This document shows positions 8,267-18,133 of a stretch of 64,000 nucleotides of DNA, piece by piece; the stretch's first letter is position 1, and every line of letters starts with the position of its first letter. The stretch covers positions 558,001 to 622,000 of the forward strand of contig JBGGOQ010000001.1 in assembly GCA_041320695.1 (NCBI GenBank), read 5' to 3'. The notes beneath the pieces were generated by a model. It did not search any database and was not told the origin of the DNA. It saw nothing but the letters and a program-made list of their open reading frames with translations. The translations under genes and the position numbers were made by a program. The stretch comes from Caldicellulosiruptoraceae bacterium PP1. Its GTDB lineage: Bacteria; Bacillota; Thermoanaerobacteria; Caldicellulosiruptorales; Caldicellulosiruptoraceae.

Positions 8267-10703
8267 TTATTACTACACTATCATTTTCATAAGAAACAAC
8301 AAATGAATCATTTTGTTTTATCTTTCCCTCTAATATTGCTTCTGATATCTTATCTTCGACCATACTTTGAATTGCTCTTTTAATTGGCCTTGCTCCAAAA
8401 ACTGGATCGTATCCTTTTTTTGCGACTGCTTCAACTAAACTTTCAGTCCATTCAAAATTATATTCACTATTTTTTAATCTATCTTTTAAGTTATTCAATA
8501 GAATTTCTACTATCTTTTTAATATCTTCCTGATCTAATGGATGGAAGACAATCATCTCATCTATTCTATTCAAAAATTCAGGCCTAAATGTTTTTTTCAG
8601 TTCACCCATTACATTATCTTTTATTTGCTCATAATTTCTTTGTCTTTCATCCTCTGAAGTTGAAAAACCTAATTTTTTTGGATTAGTAATCAAATTAGCA
8701 CCTAAGTTAGAAGTCATTATAATAACAGTATTCCTAAAGTTAACAACACGTCCTTGAGAGTCAGTTAATCTACCATCATCAAGAATTTGAAGCAACAAAT
8801 TAAATACATCAGGATGAGCCTTTTCAATTTCGTCAAATAGTATTACTGAATATGGTCTTCTTCTAACTTTTTCAGTTAATTGGCCACCCTCTTCATAGCC
8901 TACATATCCTGGAGGTGATCCAATAAGTTTAGAAACATTAAATTTTTCCATATATTCTGACATATCTATTCTAATCATTGCATCTTCTGATCCAAATAAT
9001 GCTTCAGCTAAAGCCCTTGAAAGTTCTGTCTTACCAACCCCTGTTGGCCCTAAGAAAATAAATGATCCTATTGGTCTTTTTGGATCCTTTAGACCGACTC
9101 TACCACGTCTAATTGCTTTTGACACAGCTTTAACAGCTTCATCTTGGCCAATTACCCTTTTGTGAAGAACCTCTTCAAGTTTTAGTAATCTTTCAGATTC
9201 GTCTTCTGTCAGTTTATTTACTGGAATACCTGTCCAGCTTGAAACAATATATGCAATATCATTTTCTGTAACAATTCGTTGTGCTTTTTGTTGATCATTA
9301 GTCCATGTATTTCTTACTTTATCTAATTCTTCTTTTAGTTTTAGTATTTGATCTCTAATTTTAGCTGCTTTTTCATATTCCTGTAATTTAATAGCTTCTT
9401 CTTTTTCTTTTTCTAATTTCTCCAATTTTTCTTCATGTTCTCTTACATGTGGAGGCAAAGTATACATTTGCAACCTAACCCTTGATGCAGCTTCATCAAT
9501 AAGGTCAATTGCCTTGTCTGGTAAAAATCTATCAGTTATATATTTAGTTGAAAGCTCAACAGCTGCATGAATAGCTTCATCAGTTATTTTTACACCATGA
9601 TGTGCTTCATACTTATCTCGTAATCCTTTTAATATTAATATTGATTCTTCGTTTGTAGGTTCACCGACTGTTATTGGTTGAAATCTTCTTTCTAATGCCG
9701 AATCCTTTTCAACATGCTTTCTGTACTCGTCTAATGTTGTTGCACCAATAACTTGTATTTCACCTCTTGCTAATGCAGGTTTTAAAATATTTGAAGCATC
9801 AATAGCTCCTTCAGCTGCACCTGCACCAATAATAGTATGCATTTCATCAATAAATAATATTACATTCCCAGTTTTTCTAACTTCGTCCATTGCTTTTTTC
9901 AGTCTCTCTTCAAATTCACCTCTAAATTTTGAGCCTGCTACCATTGCTGATAAATCTAATGTAACAACCCTTTTATTTCTTAATAGTTCTGGAACATTTC
10001 CTTCAACAATTTTTTGAGCTAAACCTTCAACAATAGCTGTCTTACCAACACCTGGCTCTCCAATTAAGCAAGGATTGTTTTTTGTTCTTCTTGAAAGTAT
10101 CTGAATAACCCTTTCTATCTCTTTTTCTCTACCAATGACTGGATCTATTTTGCCTTCGAGAGCTAATTGTGTTAAGTCCCTACTAAATTGATTTAGTGTT
10201 GGTGTATTTTGTGTTTGAAAATTAACAGGTTGTGTACCTTGACCTTGTGGAATATTTTTTGCATCTTCATTTAAAAGCTTCATTATCTCATCGAACAATC
10301 TTTGAGGTTCAACTCCCAAATCTGCAAGAACTCTTACAGCAACACTTTCTCCTTCTCTCATTATTGCAAGTAATATATGTTCTGTTGAAATATAATTACT
10401 ACCTAATCTTCTTGCTTCCATAAAAGCAATTTCAAATACCCTTTTTGTTCTAGGGGTAAAGCCTGTCGGAGGTTGAGGTAATTGATAATCTCCTCTTCCA
10501 ATTAATTCCTCTATTTCTTCAATAACCTTGTCTTCTGTAACTCCTTGGCTATTCAAAACTCTAGCAGCAATTCCACCACCTTCTCGAATTAGCCCTAATA
10601 ATATATGTTCTGTACCAACATAATTATGACCAAGTTCAGCAGCACTTTGTTGAGCAAGCATAATAGCTTTTTCTGCTCTTTCTGTAAATCTACCCTGAAA
10701 CAT
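8256..10703 (-). CDS. clpC: ClpC AAA+ unfoldase (Hsp100)
   Basis: An 815-residue ClpC that unfolds substrates, including McsB-arginine-phosphorylated proteins, and feeds them to ClpP. The N domain, residues 1-150, has two Clp-N repeats ([27 protein letters not shown]). AAA1 has Walker [16 protein letters not shown] and [16 protein letters not shown]. The middle domain with a UVR-like motif ([19 protein letters not shown]) lies at about 415-470. AAA2 has [20 protein letters not shown] and [14 protein letters not shown]. The ClpP-docking loop reads KLGFS. It is the last gene of ctsR-mcsA-mcsB-clpC. The ATG follows AAGGAGGG. Confidence 0.98.
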   Translation of the reverse strand: MFQGRFTERAEKAIMLAQQSAAELGHNYVGTEHILLGLIREGGGIAARVLNSQGVTEDKVIEEIEELIGRGDYQLPQPPTGFTPRTKRVFEIAFMEARRLGSNYISTEHILLAIMREGESVAVRVLADLGVEPQRLFDEIMKLLNEDAKNIPQGQGTQPVNFQTQNTPTLNQFSRDLTQLALEGKIDPVIGREKEIERVIQILSRRTKNNPCLIGEPGVGKTAIVEGLAQKIVEGNVPELLRNKRVVTLDLSAMVAGSKFRGEFEERLKKAMDEVRKTGNVILFIDEMHTIIGAGAAEGAIDASNILKPALARGEIQVIGATTLDEYRKHVEKDSALERRFQPITVGEPTNEESILILKGLRDKYEAHHGVKITDEAIHAAVELSTKYITDRFLPDKAIDLIDEAASRVRLQMYTLPPHVREHEEKLEKLEKEKEEAIKLQEYEKAAKIRDQILKLKEELDKVRNTWTNDQQKAQRIVTENDIAYIVSSWTGIPVNKLTEDESERLLKLEEVLHKRVIGQDEAVKAVSKAIRRGRVGLKDPKRPIGSFIFLGPTGVGKTELSRALAEALFGSEDAMIRIDMSEYMEKFNVSKLIGSPPGYVGYEEGGQLTEKVRRRPYSVILFDEIEKAHPDVFNLLLQILDDGRLTDSQGRVVNFRNTVIIMTSNLGANLITNPKKLGFSTSEDERQRNYEQIKDNVMGELKKTFRPEFLNRIDEMIVFHPLDQEDIKKIVEILLNNLKDRLKNSEYNFEWTESLVEAVAKKGYDPVFGARPIKRAIQSMVEDKISEAILEGKIKQNDSFVVSYENDSVVINKK

Positions 10704-10720
10704 TTGTAAGCCCTCCTTTT

Positions 10721-11704
10721 TTATAGTGTTCTTTTTATAATATCAGCTCTAGCTATATCTCTTTCAATTGGAGTCATCTCTCTTGCATAATATTCTTGCA
10801 AAATTGCTGGTTGCACAAAATTTATTAATATGTTAGTTTTTTCTATGGTTGTTTCTTTAATTATACCCAGATCAATGCCTAACCTAACATCAGATAACAA
10901 CCTTAATGCCTCATTTGATGAGATACTTCTTGCATATTTTAAAATGCCATATGATCTATATATCCTATCTTCTAAAGCAATTTTATTTTCTTCAAATATC
11001 TTTCTTCTTGCTTGTTTTTCTTGTTCAATTATTTGGTTTGTTATTGATATTAGATTTTGTATTATATCCTCTTCAGTTTGACCAAGTGTTATTTGATTTG
11101 ATATTTGATAAAGGTTCCCAATTATTTCGCTACCTTCTCCATAAAATCCTCTAACTGTTATTCCTAATTTAGTAATTGTTTCTGTTATGTTTTTCATATA
11201 TCCTAATAGTGTTAACGCAGGCAGATGTAACATGAATGATGCTCTTAAGCCTGTTCCTACATTAGTTGGGCAAGAAGTTAAATATCCCCACATTTCGTCA
11301 TAAGCAAAAGGAAGATTTTTTTCAAGGATATCATCTACCTCATTTGCATCTTGCCAAGCCTTTTCTATATTACTTCCTTGATATAAAGCTTGGATTCTTA
11401 AATGATCTTCTTCATTTATCATAATACTAATTGTTTCTGACTCATCAATAGCAACAGCACTTTTTATTTTAGAAGATGCAAGATTGGGAGAAATTAAATG
11501 TCTTTCTATTAAAACTTGTTTTTTTATTTTATTTAAATCTTGTATCTCTAGAAACTTATATATTCTTGATTTATTATTGTTTAATACATCTTTTACTTTA
11601 TTAATAACTACTGAAGCATCATAATCATTCATTTTTTGAGTAAATGGCACATCGCTTAAATTTCGTGCTAATCGTACTCTGCTACTTAAAACTATCTCTT
11701 CCAT
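10721..11704 (-). CDS. mcsB: Protein-arginine kinase McsB
   Basis: A 327-residue protein-arginine kinase of the guanido-phosphotransferase fold. It phosphorylates arginines, inactivating CtsR and marking proteins for ClpCP. Visible: [10 protein letters not shown] near the N-terminus, [30 protein letters not shown] with the family Cys, and [24 protein letters not shown] nine bases upstream (11713) lies inside the ribosome-binding site GAGGTG, so ATG 11704 is used. The ribosome-binding site overlaps the mcsA stop region, consistent with coupling to its activator McsA. Confidence 0.96.
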   Translation of the reverse strand: MEEIVLSSRVRLARNLSDVPFTQKMNDYDASVVINKVKDVLNNNKSRIYKFLEIQDLNKIKKQVLIERHLISPNLASSKIKSAVAIDESETISIMINEEDHLRIQALYQGSNIEKAWQDANEVDDILEKNLPFAYDEMWGYLTSCPTNVGTGLRASFMLHLPALTLLGYMKNITETITKLGITVRGFYGEGSEIIGNLYQISNQITLGQTEEDIIQNLISITNQIIEQEKQARRKIFEENKIALEDRIYRSYGILKYARSISSNEALRLLSDVRLGIDLGIIKETTIEKTNILINFVQPAILQEYYAREMTPIERDIARADIIKRTL

Positions 11705-11709
11705 GAAAA

Positions 11710-12219
11710 TCACCTCGATTGTAACCTATTTTCAAGTTCTTTTATCTTATCACGTAATGTTGCTGCTTTCTCATATTCTTCATTTTTAATTGCAATATTA
11801 AGCTCAATTTTTAGTTTGTCTATTTCTCTTTTTATTGATAAGTCAGTTCCTAATGATGCTGGTATTTTTCCAATATGCTTAGTATTTCCATGAATTCTTC
11901 TTAATATAGGATATAATTTTTCTGAAAAAGAACTGTAACACATAGAGCATCCAAATTTACCGCTTTGAGTAAACTCATCAAAACTCATACCACAACCCTT
12001 GCATATTGGGGTAGTTTTGTTAAGTTTTTCAGTTTTATAACCTAATGTTGGTTCAAAAAAACCTGACAAGAAATTAGCTATTGAAAAAGGGGTATCAAAT
12101 TCAAGTCCTCCTTTTGCTTTTGCACAAACTTCACAAAGGTGCATTTCTGTCTTAACACCATTAATAATTGATGTATAATGAACTGTCGCAGGATTTTTAT
12201 TACAATTTTCACATAGCAT
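11710..12219 (-). CDS. mcsA: McsA, zinc-finger activator of McsB
   Basis: A 169-residue activator and adaptor of McsB. Two pairs of CxxC zinc ligands form the N-terminal half: CENCNKNPA with CEVCAKAKG, then CKGCGMSF with CSMCYSSF. The C-terminal UVR motif reads EYEKAATLRDKIKELENRL, a partner-binding coil also seen in UvrB and in ClpC's middle domain. Start ATG 12219 follows AGGTGGTG. It lies between ctsR and mcsB in the usual order. Confidence 0.95.
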   Translation of the reverse strand: MLCENCNKNPATVHYTSIINGVKTEMHLCEVCAKAKGGLEFDTPFSIANFLSGFFEPTLGYKTEKLNKTTPICKGCGMSFDEFTQSGKFGCSMCYSSFSEKLYPILRRIHGNTKHIGKIPASLGTDLSIKREIDKLKIELNIAIKNEEYEKAATLRDKIKELENRLQSR

Positions 12220-12284
12220 TTAAAACACCACCTATATTTTATAATTAACCAATTAAGATATTTAATTAACAATAAGAATAATAC

Positions 12285-12743
12285 CTAATTGTTTAGTAAA
12301 TTTATAATCATATTCTTCAATAAAAATGCCCTGAATTCATCTTTATTATCACTTATAATATTAAGAGTTTTATCATTTGTTACAACCTTCATAAGAAGGG
12401 CTTCTCTTTCAGTAACAAAATTATTTTCATAAAGACAGTCAATAATTGAATTAGCTGCATGTTGCGTTAATGAATTATTAATTGAATTAATAAGATTTTC
12501 GACAAAATTATTATTATCATCTATGCTTATTTTCATTATTCTAATAGAGCCACCACCACCACGTTTGCTTTCAATATAATATCCCCTCTCTAATGTAAAA
12601 CGAGTTGATAATACATAATTTATTTGTGATGGTGCACATTTGAAATATTGAGCTAATTCATTTCTTTGAATTTCAATTTCTCCATCTTTACTATTTAATA
12701 GTTCTTTGATGAATGTTTCAATTATATCGGATAATTTTGCCAT
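12285..12743 (-). CDS. ctsR: CtsR heat-shock repressor
   Basis: A 152-residue class III heat-shock repressor. The N-terminal winged helix contains MAKLSDIIETFIKELL, EIQRNELAQYFKCAPSQINY and the family wing RGGGGSIRIMKI, whose glycine-rich tip is the thermosensor. The C-terminal dimerisation domain holds the McsB-targeted region. The start follows GGAGGG. Directly upstream is a tandem CtsR box, so the operon represses itself; McsB, McsA and ClpC made from the same transcript relieve that repression. Confidence 0.97.
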   Translation of the reverse strand: MAKLSDIIETFIKELLNSKDGEIEIQRNELAQYFKCAPSQINYVLSTRFTLERGYYIESKRGGGGSIRIMKISIDDNNNFVENLINSINNSLTQHAANSIIDCLYENNFVTEREALLMKVVTNDKTLNIISDNKDEFRAFLLKNMIINLLNN

Positions 12744-12763
12744 TTTATACCCTCCAATAAAGG

Positions 12764-12785
12764 TTGACTTTGACTTTCTTTGACT
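12764..12785 (-). promoter_or_regulatory. CtsR operator box
   Basis: The minus strand reads AGTCAAA-GAA-AGTCAAA (12785-12769), an exact match to the known heptamer pair with 3-base spacing, followed by a third partial unit GTCAA to 12764. It overlaps the predicted transcription start of ctsR and would block RNA polymerase. Confidence 0.95.
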
Positions 12786-12794
12786 ACTAATATC

Positions 12795-12823
12795 ATTTTA
12801 CATTTTTTTTAAAAGAAAATCAA
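12795..12823 (-). promoter_or_regulatory. Promoter of ctsR-mcsA-mcsB-clpC
   Basis: TTGATT (-35, 12823-12818), a 17-base spacer, then TAAAAT (-10, 12800-12795). The start point near 12788 falls at the edge of the CtsR box. Confidence 0.7.
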
Positions 12824-12829
12824 TATTTA

Positions 12830-12857
12830 TTGTTTAATTTTCAATAACGTTTATAAT
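12830..12857 (+). promoter_or_regulatory. Promoter of the polysaccharide deacetylase gene
   Basis: TTGTTT (12830-12835), 16 bases, TATAAT (12852-12857), 49 bases upstream of the ATG and divergent from the ctsR promoter, whose -35 lies 7 bases away. Confidence 0.6.
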
Positions 12858-12906
12858 AAAATTATAGTTCTAATTTATATGACACTAATTTAAGAAAGGG
12901 TATAAC

Positions 12907-13989
12907 ATGACAAAAAAGTATATTATTATTTCTTTAATATTTATTTTATTATTATCTGCTTGTTCAAATAACAATATTGTTAAACGAAAGGATAATTTTT
13001 ATAACAGCAAAAAATCTTTCCAGAAATCTAATTTAGAAGATATTAATAATTCACCTATAAAAAACGTGGTTAATAATACCAAAAACGATATTAAGAGTAA
13101 TACTGATATATCACCAAATAAAGACCTAAATAATAAGATACAGAGTAAAAATAAAGCTGTTCCTGAAAAATCAGATTTTACTGAGGTGATTAATGATGTC
13201 TATAAAACACAGTCAAATGTAATTCATAAAAATGTAAAAAATAAAGTTGTATATATTACAATTGATGACGGTCCATCTATTATTACACCTAAATTCCTTG
13301 AAATTTTAGATAAATATAAAATCAAAGCTACTTTCTTTGTAGTAGGCATTAATTGTTTGAGATACAAAGATTATTTAAAAGAAATAGCAAGTAGTGGACA
13401 TTCAATTGGCAATCATTCATATTCACACAAATATAATATTATATATAAGAATGCCAGTCAGTTTTATAACGAATTTTATAAAACTCAGAATATTATTTAT
13501 ACTATTACTGGTATTTGGCCGAAGATAATGCGTTTCCCAGGTGGTTCGTCTAATAAAATTACTCCAGAAATTGAAAAGGCTCTTATAAGGTTAAATTTAC
13601 AATATTATGATTGGAATAGCATAACTGGTGATGCCAACCCAAAAACTATTAAAGTAATGACTAGTGATGATGTCGTAAAAAATGTTTTTTCAAATTTTAA
13701 ATACCAAGATAAAATAGTTATTCTAATGCATGATAGCCCAAATAAAATATTTTCTTTAAATGCACTGCCAAAAATTATAGAAAGATTTAAAGCGTTAGGA
13801 TATTCTTTTGATAAACTTACAGAAGATGTATCACCTATTCATTTTTCAAATGGTATTGTAAAAAATAATGACAATAGAGATGAAACTATTCAAACTTTTT
13901 CTGAAGTAAATAAAGAGGTATACAAATCTATATATAATGATGTGGTAAAAGATGTTTATAGCAGTGTTTATCAAGAAATATATAGATAA
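12907..13989 (+). CDS. Polysaccharide deacetylase (NodB-type) lipoprotein
   Basis: A 360-residue exported lipoprotein. The signal peptide ends in the lipobox LSAC (Cys19). A disordered, Asn/Lys/Ser-rich linker runs to about residue 110. The NodB domain follows with motif 1 TIDDGP (both Asp present), motif 2 HSIGNHSYSH (metal His), motif 3 MRFPGGSSN, motif 4 near DWNSITGDA and motif 5 ILMHDSPN. These metal-dependent enzymes remove acetyl groups from peptidoglycan sugars or other wall glycans. A tail of short Tyr/Val repeats (EVYKSIYNDVVKDVYSSVYQ) follows the domain. The start follows AAAGGG. It stands alone, with its own promoter and terminator. Confidence 0.9.
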   Translation: MTKKYIIISLIFILLLSACSNNNIVKRKDNFYNSKKSFQKSNLEDINNSPIKNVVNNTKNDIKSNTDISPNKDLNNKIQSKNKAVPEKSDFTEVINDVYKTQSNVIHKNVKNKVVYITIDDGPSIITPKFLEILDKYKIKATFFVVGINCLRYKDYLKEIASSGHSIGNHSYSHKYNIIYKNASQFYNEFYKTQNIIYTITGIWPKIMRFPGGSSNKITPEIEKALIRLNLQYYDWNSITGDANPKTIKVMTSDDVVKNVFSNFKYQDKIVILMHDSPNKIFSLNALPKIIERFKALGYSFDKLTEDVSPIHFSNGIVKNNDNRDETIQTFSEVNKEVYKSIYNDVVKDVYSSVYQEIYR

Positions 13990-13990
13990 A

Positions 13991-14026
13991 AAAGTGGCAC
14001 AATGTGAAATGTGCCACTTTTTTTTA
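13991..14026. terminator. Bidirectional terminator between deacetylase gene and rpsR
   Basis: Stem AAAGTGGCACA (13991-14001) with TGTGCCACTTT (14010-14020), loop of 8; T8 on the plus strand, and A-rich flanking giving a short T-run on the minus strand after rpsR. Confidence 0.9.
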
Positions 14027-14284
14027 TTCAGCAGTAAATGGTAATAGTGCAATCATTCTTGCTCTTTTTATAGCAGTTGTTAGCTGTCTTTGATGTCTTG
14101 CACAATTTCCAGTAATTCTTCTTGGTTGAATTTTTCCTCTCTCTGTTAAAAATCTTTTTAATTTATTAACATCCTTATAATCTATATCATAAACTCTTTC
14201 AACGCAAAATGAGCAAACTTTCTTTTTCTTTTTTTGCCTGCTTTGAACCTTTTCATTTGCATTACCTGTTTGATTTTGAGACAT
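14024..14284 (-). CDS. rpsR: 30S ribosomal protein bS18
   Basis: An 86-residue bS18, which pairs with bS6 on the 30S platform. The core sequence [20 protein letters not shown] is diagnostic. CSFC together with NCARH gives the zinc-binding (C+) form of bS18. The N-terminal extension is lysine-rich. The ATG follows AGGAGGT. It is the last gene of rpsF-ssb-rpsR. Confidence 0.97.
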   Translation of the reverse strand: MSQNQTGNANEKVQSRQKKKKKVCSFCVERVYDIDYKDVNKLKRFLTERGKIQPRRITGNCARHQRQLTTAIKRARMIALLPFTAE

Positions 14285-14305
14285 AACATTACCTCCTTTC
14301 AGTTA

Positions 14306-14743
14306 TTAAAATGGAAGATCATCTTCTGGAGTATCGATAGGTTCCTCATAAAAGCCTTCTAACTCACTATCTATTAATTTGCTTGTATCTTCCTTTATAT
14401 AATCGTTTTTATTGGATATATTTTCTTCTTTTGGTTTTGAGTCAGCAAAATATATTTCATCGGCAATTACTTCTGTAATAAAGTGCCTTTGATTTTCTGC
14501 TTCCCAACTTCTAATTTGTAGTTTACCAACAACTACAATCTGTCTCCCTTTTTTTAAGTAATTTTCAGTAAATTCAGCCAACTTACCCCATACAACAACA
14601 GGAATAAAATCAGCATCAGGTTCATTATCTCTTTTATACCTTCTATTTACTGCTAAAGTAAAATTAGCAACAGTATTATTATTAACAGTTCGTCTTATTT
14701 CAGGGTCGCGGGTTAATCTTCCCATTAATAATACTTTATTCAA
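14306..14743 (-). CDS. ssb: Single-stranded DNA-binding protein
   Basis: A 145-residue SSB. The OB fold covers residues 1-105 (MNKVLLMGRLTRDPEIRRT, NFTLAVNRRY, DFIPVVVWGKLAEFTENYL, GKLQIRSWEAENQ). A short acidic linker precedes the C-terminal partner-binding tip DDLPF. The start is TTG 14743-14741 behind AAGGGGGCGG. It sits between rpsF and rpsR, the standard location for the main replicative SSB in Firmicutes. Confidence 0.97.
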   Translation of the reverse strand: MNKVLLMGRLTRDPEIRRTVNNNTVANFTLAVNRRYKRDNEPDADFIPVVVWGKLAEFTENYLKKGRQIVVVGKLQIRSWEAENQRHFITEVIADEIYFADSKPKEENISNKNDYIKEDTSKLIDSELEGFYEEPIDTPEDDLPF

Positions 14744-14758
14744 AATGCCGCCCCCTTA

Positions 14759-15046
14759 TTATTTATCCAATTTAACTATTAAAAATCTTATAAAACCATC
14801 TGTTATTCTGTAAACCCTTTCTAATTCCTTTAGAAGGTCTGGCTTTGCAGTAAATTGAATAAGAACATAGTAACCTTCAGTATGTTTGTCAATCATATAA
14901 GCTAATCTTCTTTTACCCCATTCCTCAATATTATCAATCTGACCATTTGAAGAAATTAATGTTTTTACCTTTTCGATAAGATTATTTCTTGATTCATCAT
15001 CAAAATTTGGGTTTACAATAAATATTGTTTCATATTTTCTTTCCAT
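14759..15046 (-). CDS. rpsF: 30S ribosomal protein bS6
   Basis: A 95-residue bS6. MERKYETIFIVNPNFDDESR, EWGKRRLAYMIDKHTEGYYV and the C-terminal RFLIVKLDK are typical. A longer frame reaches 15118, but those codons lie within the untranslated leader, and AGGAGGTG stands just before ATG 15046-15044. The leader of about 55 bases contains the small hairpin CCATTTTAATGG, which might contribute to control, but I cannot match it to the known S6:S18 leader element. Confidence 0.96.
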   Translation of the reverse strand: MERKYETIFIVNPNFDDESRNNLIEKVKTLISSNGQIDNIEEWGKRRLAYMIDKHTEGYYVLIQFTAKPDLLKELERVYRITDGFIRFLIVKLDK

Positions 15047-15108
15047 ACGTTTCACCTCCTTATAGACATATGGCCCCATTAAAATGGAGCAAGGAAATAG
15101 CAAGATGT

Positions 15109-15137
15109 ATTTTATCATATATTTTTCATAATATCAA
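15109..15137 (-). promoter_or_regulatory. Promoter of rpsF-ssb-rpsR
   Basis: TTGATA (-35, 15137-15132), a 17-base spacer, then TAAAAT (-10, 15114-15109). A leader of about 55 bases precedes rpsF. Confidence 0.7.
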
Positions 15138-15157
15138 CTATAATGTTCTTATTCTAA

Positions 15158-15187
15158 ACAAAAAGTTGGCAATACACTGCCAACTTT
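15158..15187 (-). terminator. Terminator of the leuCDB operon
   Basis: Stem AAAGTTGGCA (15162-15171) with TGCCAACTTT (15178-15187), loop of 6, followed on the minus strand by TTGTTT. The leuB stop codon lies at the stem base. Confidence 0.85.
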
Positions 15188-16253
15188 ATATATTTTTTGA
15201 TATTATATCTCCCATTTCAGTTGTGGTTACGTACGTGTCTTTACCAAAGGAAAGATCTTTTGTTCTATATCCTTCTTTCAAGGCTATTTTAACAGCATTT
15301 TCAATTGCATCAGCTGCACTATTTAATGAAAAACTGTATCTTAACATCATTGCAGCTGATAATATTGTTGCAATTGGATTTGCTATATTTTTACCTGCAA
15401 TATCAGGAGCTGTTCCATGTATAGGTTCATATAAACCATTAGTCCCTTCACCGATTGAAGCTGATGCTAAAAGACCAATTGATCCTACTATCATTGATGC
15501 TTCATCAGATAAAATATCTCCAAACATGTTTGATGTTACAATAACATCAAATTGTGAAGGGTCCTTTACAAGTTGCATTGCTGCATTATCTACATACATA
15601 TGATTAAGTTCAATATCAGGATAATTTTTAGCTACCTCTTCAACAACCTGACGCCACAACCTTGATGATTCAAGTATATTTGCCTTATCAACAGACGTAA
15701 CCTTCTTTTTTCTTTTTCTTGCTGCTTCAAATGCAACCTTTGCAATTCTTATTATTTCTGGAACAGAATATATCTCTGTATCATATGCTCTTTTTGTTCC
15801 ATTTACATCTTCAATTCCCTTAGGACCAAAGTACATCCCGCCAATTAGTTCTCTAACAACCAAAATATCTATACCTTTTTCAACAATATCACTTCTCAAA
15901 GGAGATGCCGATTTTAATTCATCAAATAATATAGCAGGACGCAAATTAGCATAAACTTCAAGTCCTCCACGTAATTTTAGTAGTGCTTGCTCAGGCCTAA
16001 GATTTCCAGGTAAATTATCCCATTTAGGCCCTCCTACTGCACCTAATAATGTTGCATCACACTTTTTTATTAACTCAAGATTTTCATCTGTAATTGGGAC
16101 ACCAAATTTATCAATTGAAATACCACCTACATCAAAGAAGCTGAACTCAAATTTTATATTATACTTTTCAGAAACCTTATTTAAAACCTTTATTGCTTCA
16201 TTTATCACTTCTGGTCCTATTCCGTCACCTGGTAGTACAGCAATTTTATACAT
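15186..16253 (-). CDS. leuB: 3-isopropylmalate dehydrogenase
   Basis: A 355-residue NAD-dependent 3-isopropylmalate dehydrogenase, which oxidises and decarboxylates 3-isopropylmalate in leucine synthesis. The N-terminus [20 protein letters not shown], the segment [12 protein letters not shown], the catalytic Lys in [15 protein letters not shown], and the metal/NAD segment [14 protein letters not shown] followed by [14 protein letters not shown] are all visible. Eight upstream in-frame codons are rejected because AAAGGAGAG lies before ATG 16253. The leuD stop is one base away, so the genes are coupled. Confidence 0.97.
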   Translation of the reverse strand: MYKIAVLPGDGIGPEVINEAIKVLNKVSEKYNIKFEFSFFDVGGISIDKFGVPITDENLELIKKCDATLLGAVGGPKWDNLPGNLRPEQALLKLRGGLEVYANLRPAILFDELKSASPLRSDIVEKGIDILVVRELIGGMYFGPKGIEDVNGTKRAYDTEIYSVPEIIRIAKVAFEAARKRKKKVTSVDKANILESSRLWRQVVEEVAKNYPDIELNHMYVDNAAMQLVKDPSQFDVIVTSNMFGDILSDEASMIVGSIGLLASASIGEGTNGLYEPIHGTAPDIAGKNIANPIATILSAAMMLRYSFSLNSAADAIENAVKIALKEGYRTKDLSFGKDTYVTTTEMGDIISKNI

Positions 16254-16254
16254 A

Positions 16255-16746
16255 TTATTTTTTCTCTCCTTTAACATATGAAATTAATCCACCCATTTTC
16301 ATAATATCTTGCATAAATTGCGGAAATGGTTTTGCTATATATTCTTCATTTTTTGTGAGGTTCTTTATCTTTCCATTTATCAGATCAACATCAAGGTTAT
16401 CTTGATCTGATATACTATCAACTGCTTCTGGACATTCGATAATAGGTAGACCTATATTTATAGCATTTCTATAAAATATCCTTGCAAATGATTTTGCAAT
16501 TACACATGAAATACCACTTGCTTTTATTGCAATTGGTGCATGTTCACGAGAAGAACCACAACCGAAATTTTTACCTGCAACTATAATATCACCTTTATTA
16601 ACTTTGTTTACAAATTCCTTATCTAAATCTTCCATACAATGTTTAGCAAGTTCATTTGGATCAGAAGTATTTAAATATCTAGCTGGAATTATAACATCAG
16701 TGTCAATATTATCATAATACTTATGAGCCTTACCGTTAAATATCAT
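16255..16746 (-). CDS. leuD: 3-isopropylmalate dehydratase small subunit
   Basis: A 163-residue small (swivelling) subunit of isopropylmalate isomerase, which with LeuC converts 2- to 3-isopropylmalate. [13 protein letters not shown] and the substrate loop [16 protein letters not shown] are characteristic. The length fits the short, archaeal/clostridial-type LeuD. The start follows AAAGGAGAAG, just after leuC. Confidence 0.96.
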   Translation of the reverse strand: MIFNGKAHKYYDNIDTDVIIPARYLNTSDPNELAKHCMEDLDKEFVNKVNKGDIIVAGKNFGCGSSREHAPIAIKASGISCVIAKSFARIFYRNAINIGLPIIECPEAVDSISDQDNLDVDLINGKIKNLTKNEEYIAKPFPQFMQDIMKMGGLISYVKGEKK

Positions 16747-16747
16747 C

Positions 16748-18028
16748 TTATTCTTCTCCTTTCAAACCAAGTTCTTCTGGCGATGCAATATATCCCAATA
16801 TTGCAGAAGCTGCTGCAACTGCAGGTGATGAAAGATATACTTCACTCTTTGGATGCCCCATTCTTCCAACAAAATTCCTATTTGTTGTTGCAAGTGCTTT
16901 TTCACCCTCTGCCAAAATACCCATATGTCCTCCGAGGCATGGCCCACAAGTTGGAGTTGAAACAGCACAACCGGCATCAATAAAAATTTCAATAAGGCCT
17001 TCTTTTAAGGCTTGCATATAAATATTTTGTGTAGCAGGGAATACAATACATCTTAATCCTTTTTTAACTTTTCTTCCCTTGAAAATCTTTGCTGCTATTC
17101 TTAAATCTTCAATTCTACCATTCGTACAGGAACCAATAACAACTTGGTCGATATAAACATTTTCAGCAATTTGATCTATTGTTTTTGTGTTTTCTGGTAG
17201 GTGTGGGAAAGCGACTGTAGGTTTTATTTTTGATAAATCTATTTCGATAACTTTTGAGTATTTTGCATCTTTATCAGCAGTATATATTGAATATTGTTTA
17301 CTTGAATGTTTTCTTACGTAGTCAATTGTAATATCATCAACTTCAAATATACCATTTTTAGCACCTGCTTCAATCGCCATATTAGCAATAGTAAATCTAT
17401 CATCAATTGAAAGATACTTTAATCCTTCTCCTGTATATTCCATAGAACTATATAAAGCTCCATCAACGCCAATCATTCCAATTATATGAAGAATTACATC
17501 TTTCCCAGAAACCCAGCCTGTTTTTTTGCCATATAAAACAAATTTAATAGCTTCAGGCACTTTAAACCAACATTTTCCTGTTGCCATTGCTGCTGCCATA
17601 TCAGTTGAACCTATTCCAGTTGAAAAAGCACCTAATGCTCCATATGTGCAAGTATGGGAATCAGCACCAATAACTAAATCTCCTGGCACAACAAGACCTT
17701 TTTCAGGAATTAAAGCATGCTCAATACCCATTTCCCCTATTTCAAAGTAATTTGTGATATCATGTTTTTTTGCAAATTCACGAATGAATTTACATTGTTC
17801 AGCCGACTTAATGTCTTTGTTAGGAGTAAAATGATCAGGCACAATTGCAATTTTATCCTTATCAAAAACCTTTTCAGTTCCAATTTTATCAAATTCTTTA
17901 ACTGCAACTGGAGTAGTAACATCATTTCCAAGAACTAAATCAATATTGGCAAATGTTAAATCTCCCGCTTCAACATGTTTTTTCCCGGCATGATTTGCTA
18001 GTATCTTTTGTGTCATAGTCATTGACAT
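16748..18028 (-). CDS. leuC: 3-isopropylmalate dehydratase large subunit
   Basis: A 426-residue aconitase-family subunit carrying a [4Fe-4S] cluster. The cluster cysteines are in GSCTNGR and in [13 protein letters not shown]. Also visible are [20 protein letters not shown] and [15 protein letters not shown]. Length near 420 marks the short LeuC type. An ATG at 18034 is only 2 bases from the ribosome-binding site GAGGTG; the ATG at 18028 ([10 protein letters not shown]) is 8 bases away and preferred. leuA and ilv genes are absent from the window, so the pathway is completed elsewhere. Confidence 0.95.
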   Translation of the reverse strand: MSMTMTQKILANHAGKKHVEAGDLTFANIDLVLGNDVTTPVAVKEFDKIGTEKVFDKDKIAIVPDHFTPNKDIKSAEQCKFIREFAKKHDITNYFEIGEMGIEHALIPEKGLVVPGDLVIGADSHTCTYGALGAFSTGIGSTDMAAAMATGKCWFKVPEAIKFVLYGKKTGWVSGKDVILHIIGMIGVDGALYSSMEYTGEGLKYLSIDDRFTIANMAIEAGAKNGIFEVDDITIDYVRKHSSKQYSIYTADKDAKYSKVIEIDLSKIKPTVAFPHLPENTKTIDQIAENVYIDQVVIGSCTNGRIEDLRIAAKIFKGRKVKKGLRCIVFPATQNIYMQALKEGLIEIFIDAGCAVSTPTCGPCLGGHMGILAEGEKALATTNRNFVGRMGHPKSEVYLSSPAVAAASAILGYIASPEELGLKGEE

Positions 18029-18133
18029 ATTCATAACACCTCTAACATTTTTTCTAATATTTTAAGTAAAATATAATTATTTATCTTCACTTATTTTTTT
18101 ATTTTGAACATAAATAGTTAATGATTTTTCACT

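Noticed and set aside
15047-15108. Known S6:S18-binding leader of rpsF
   Set aside because: There is a short hairpin, but I could not find the expected conserved bulge with the CCG motif, so the leader is not called.
18029-18133. T-box or leucine attenuator before leuC
   Set aside because: About 105 bases is too short for a T-box with specifier and antiterminator; no T-box sequence or leucine-rich leader peptide was seen.
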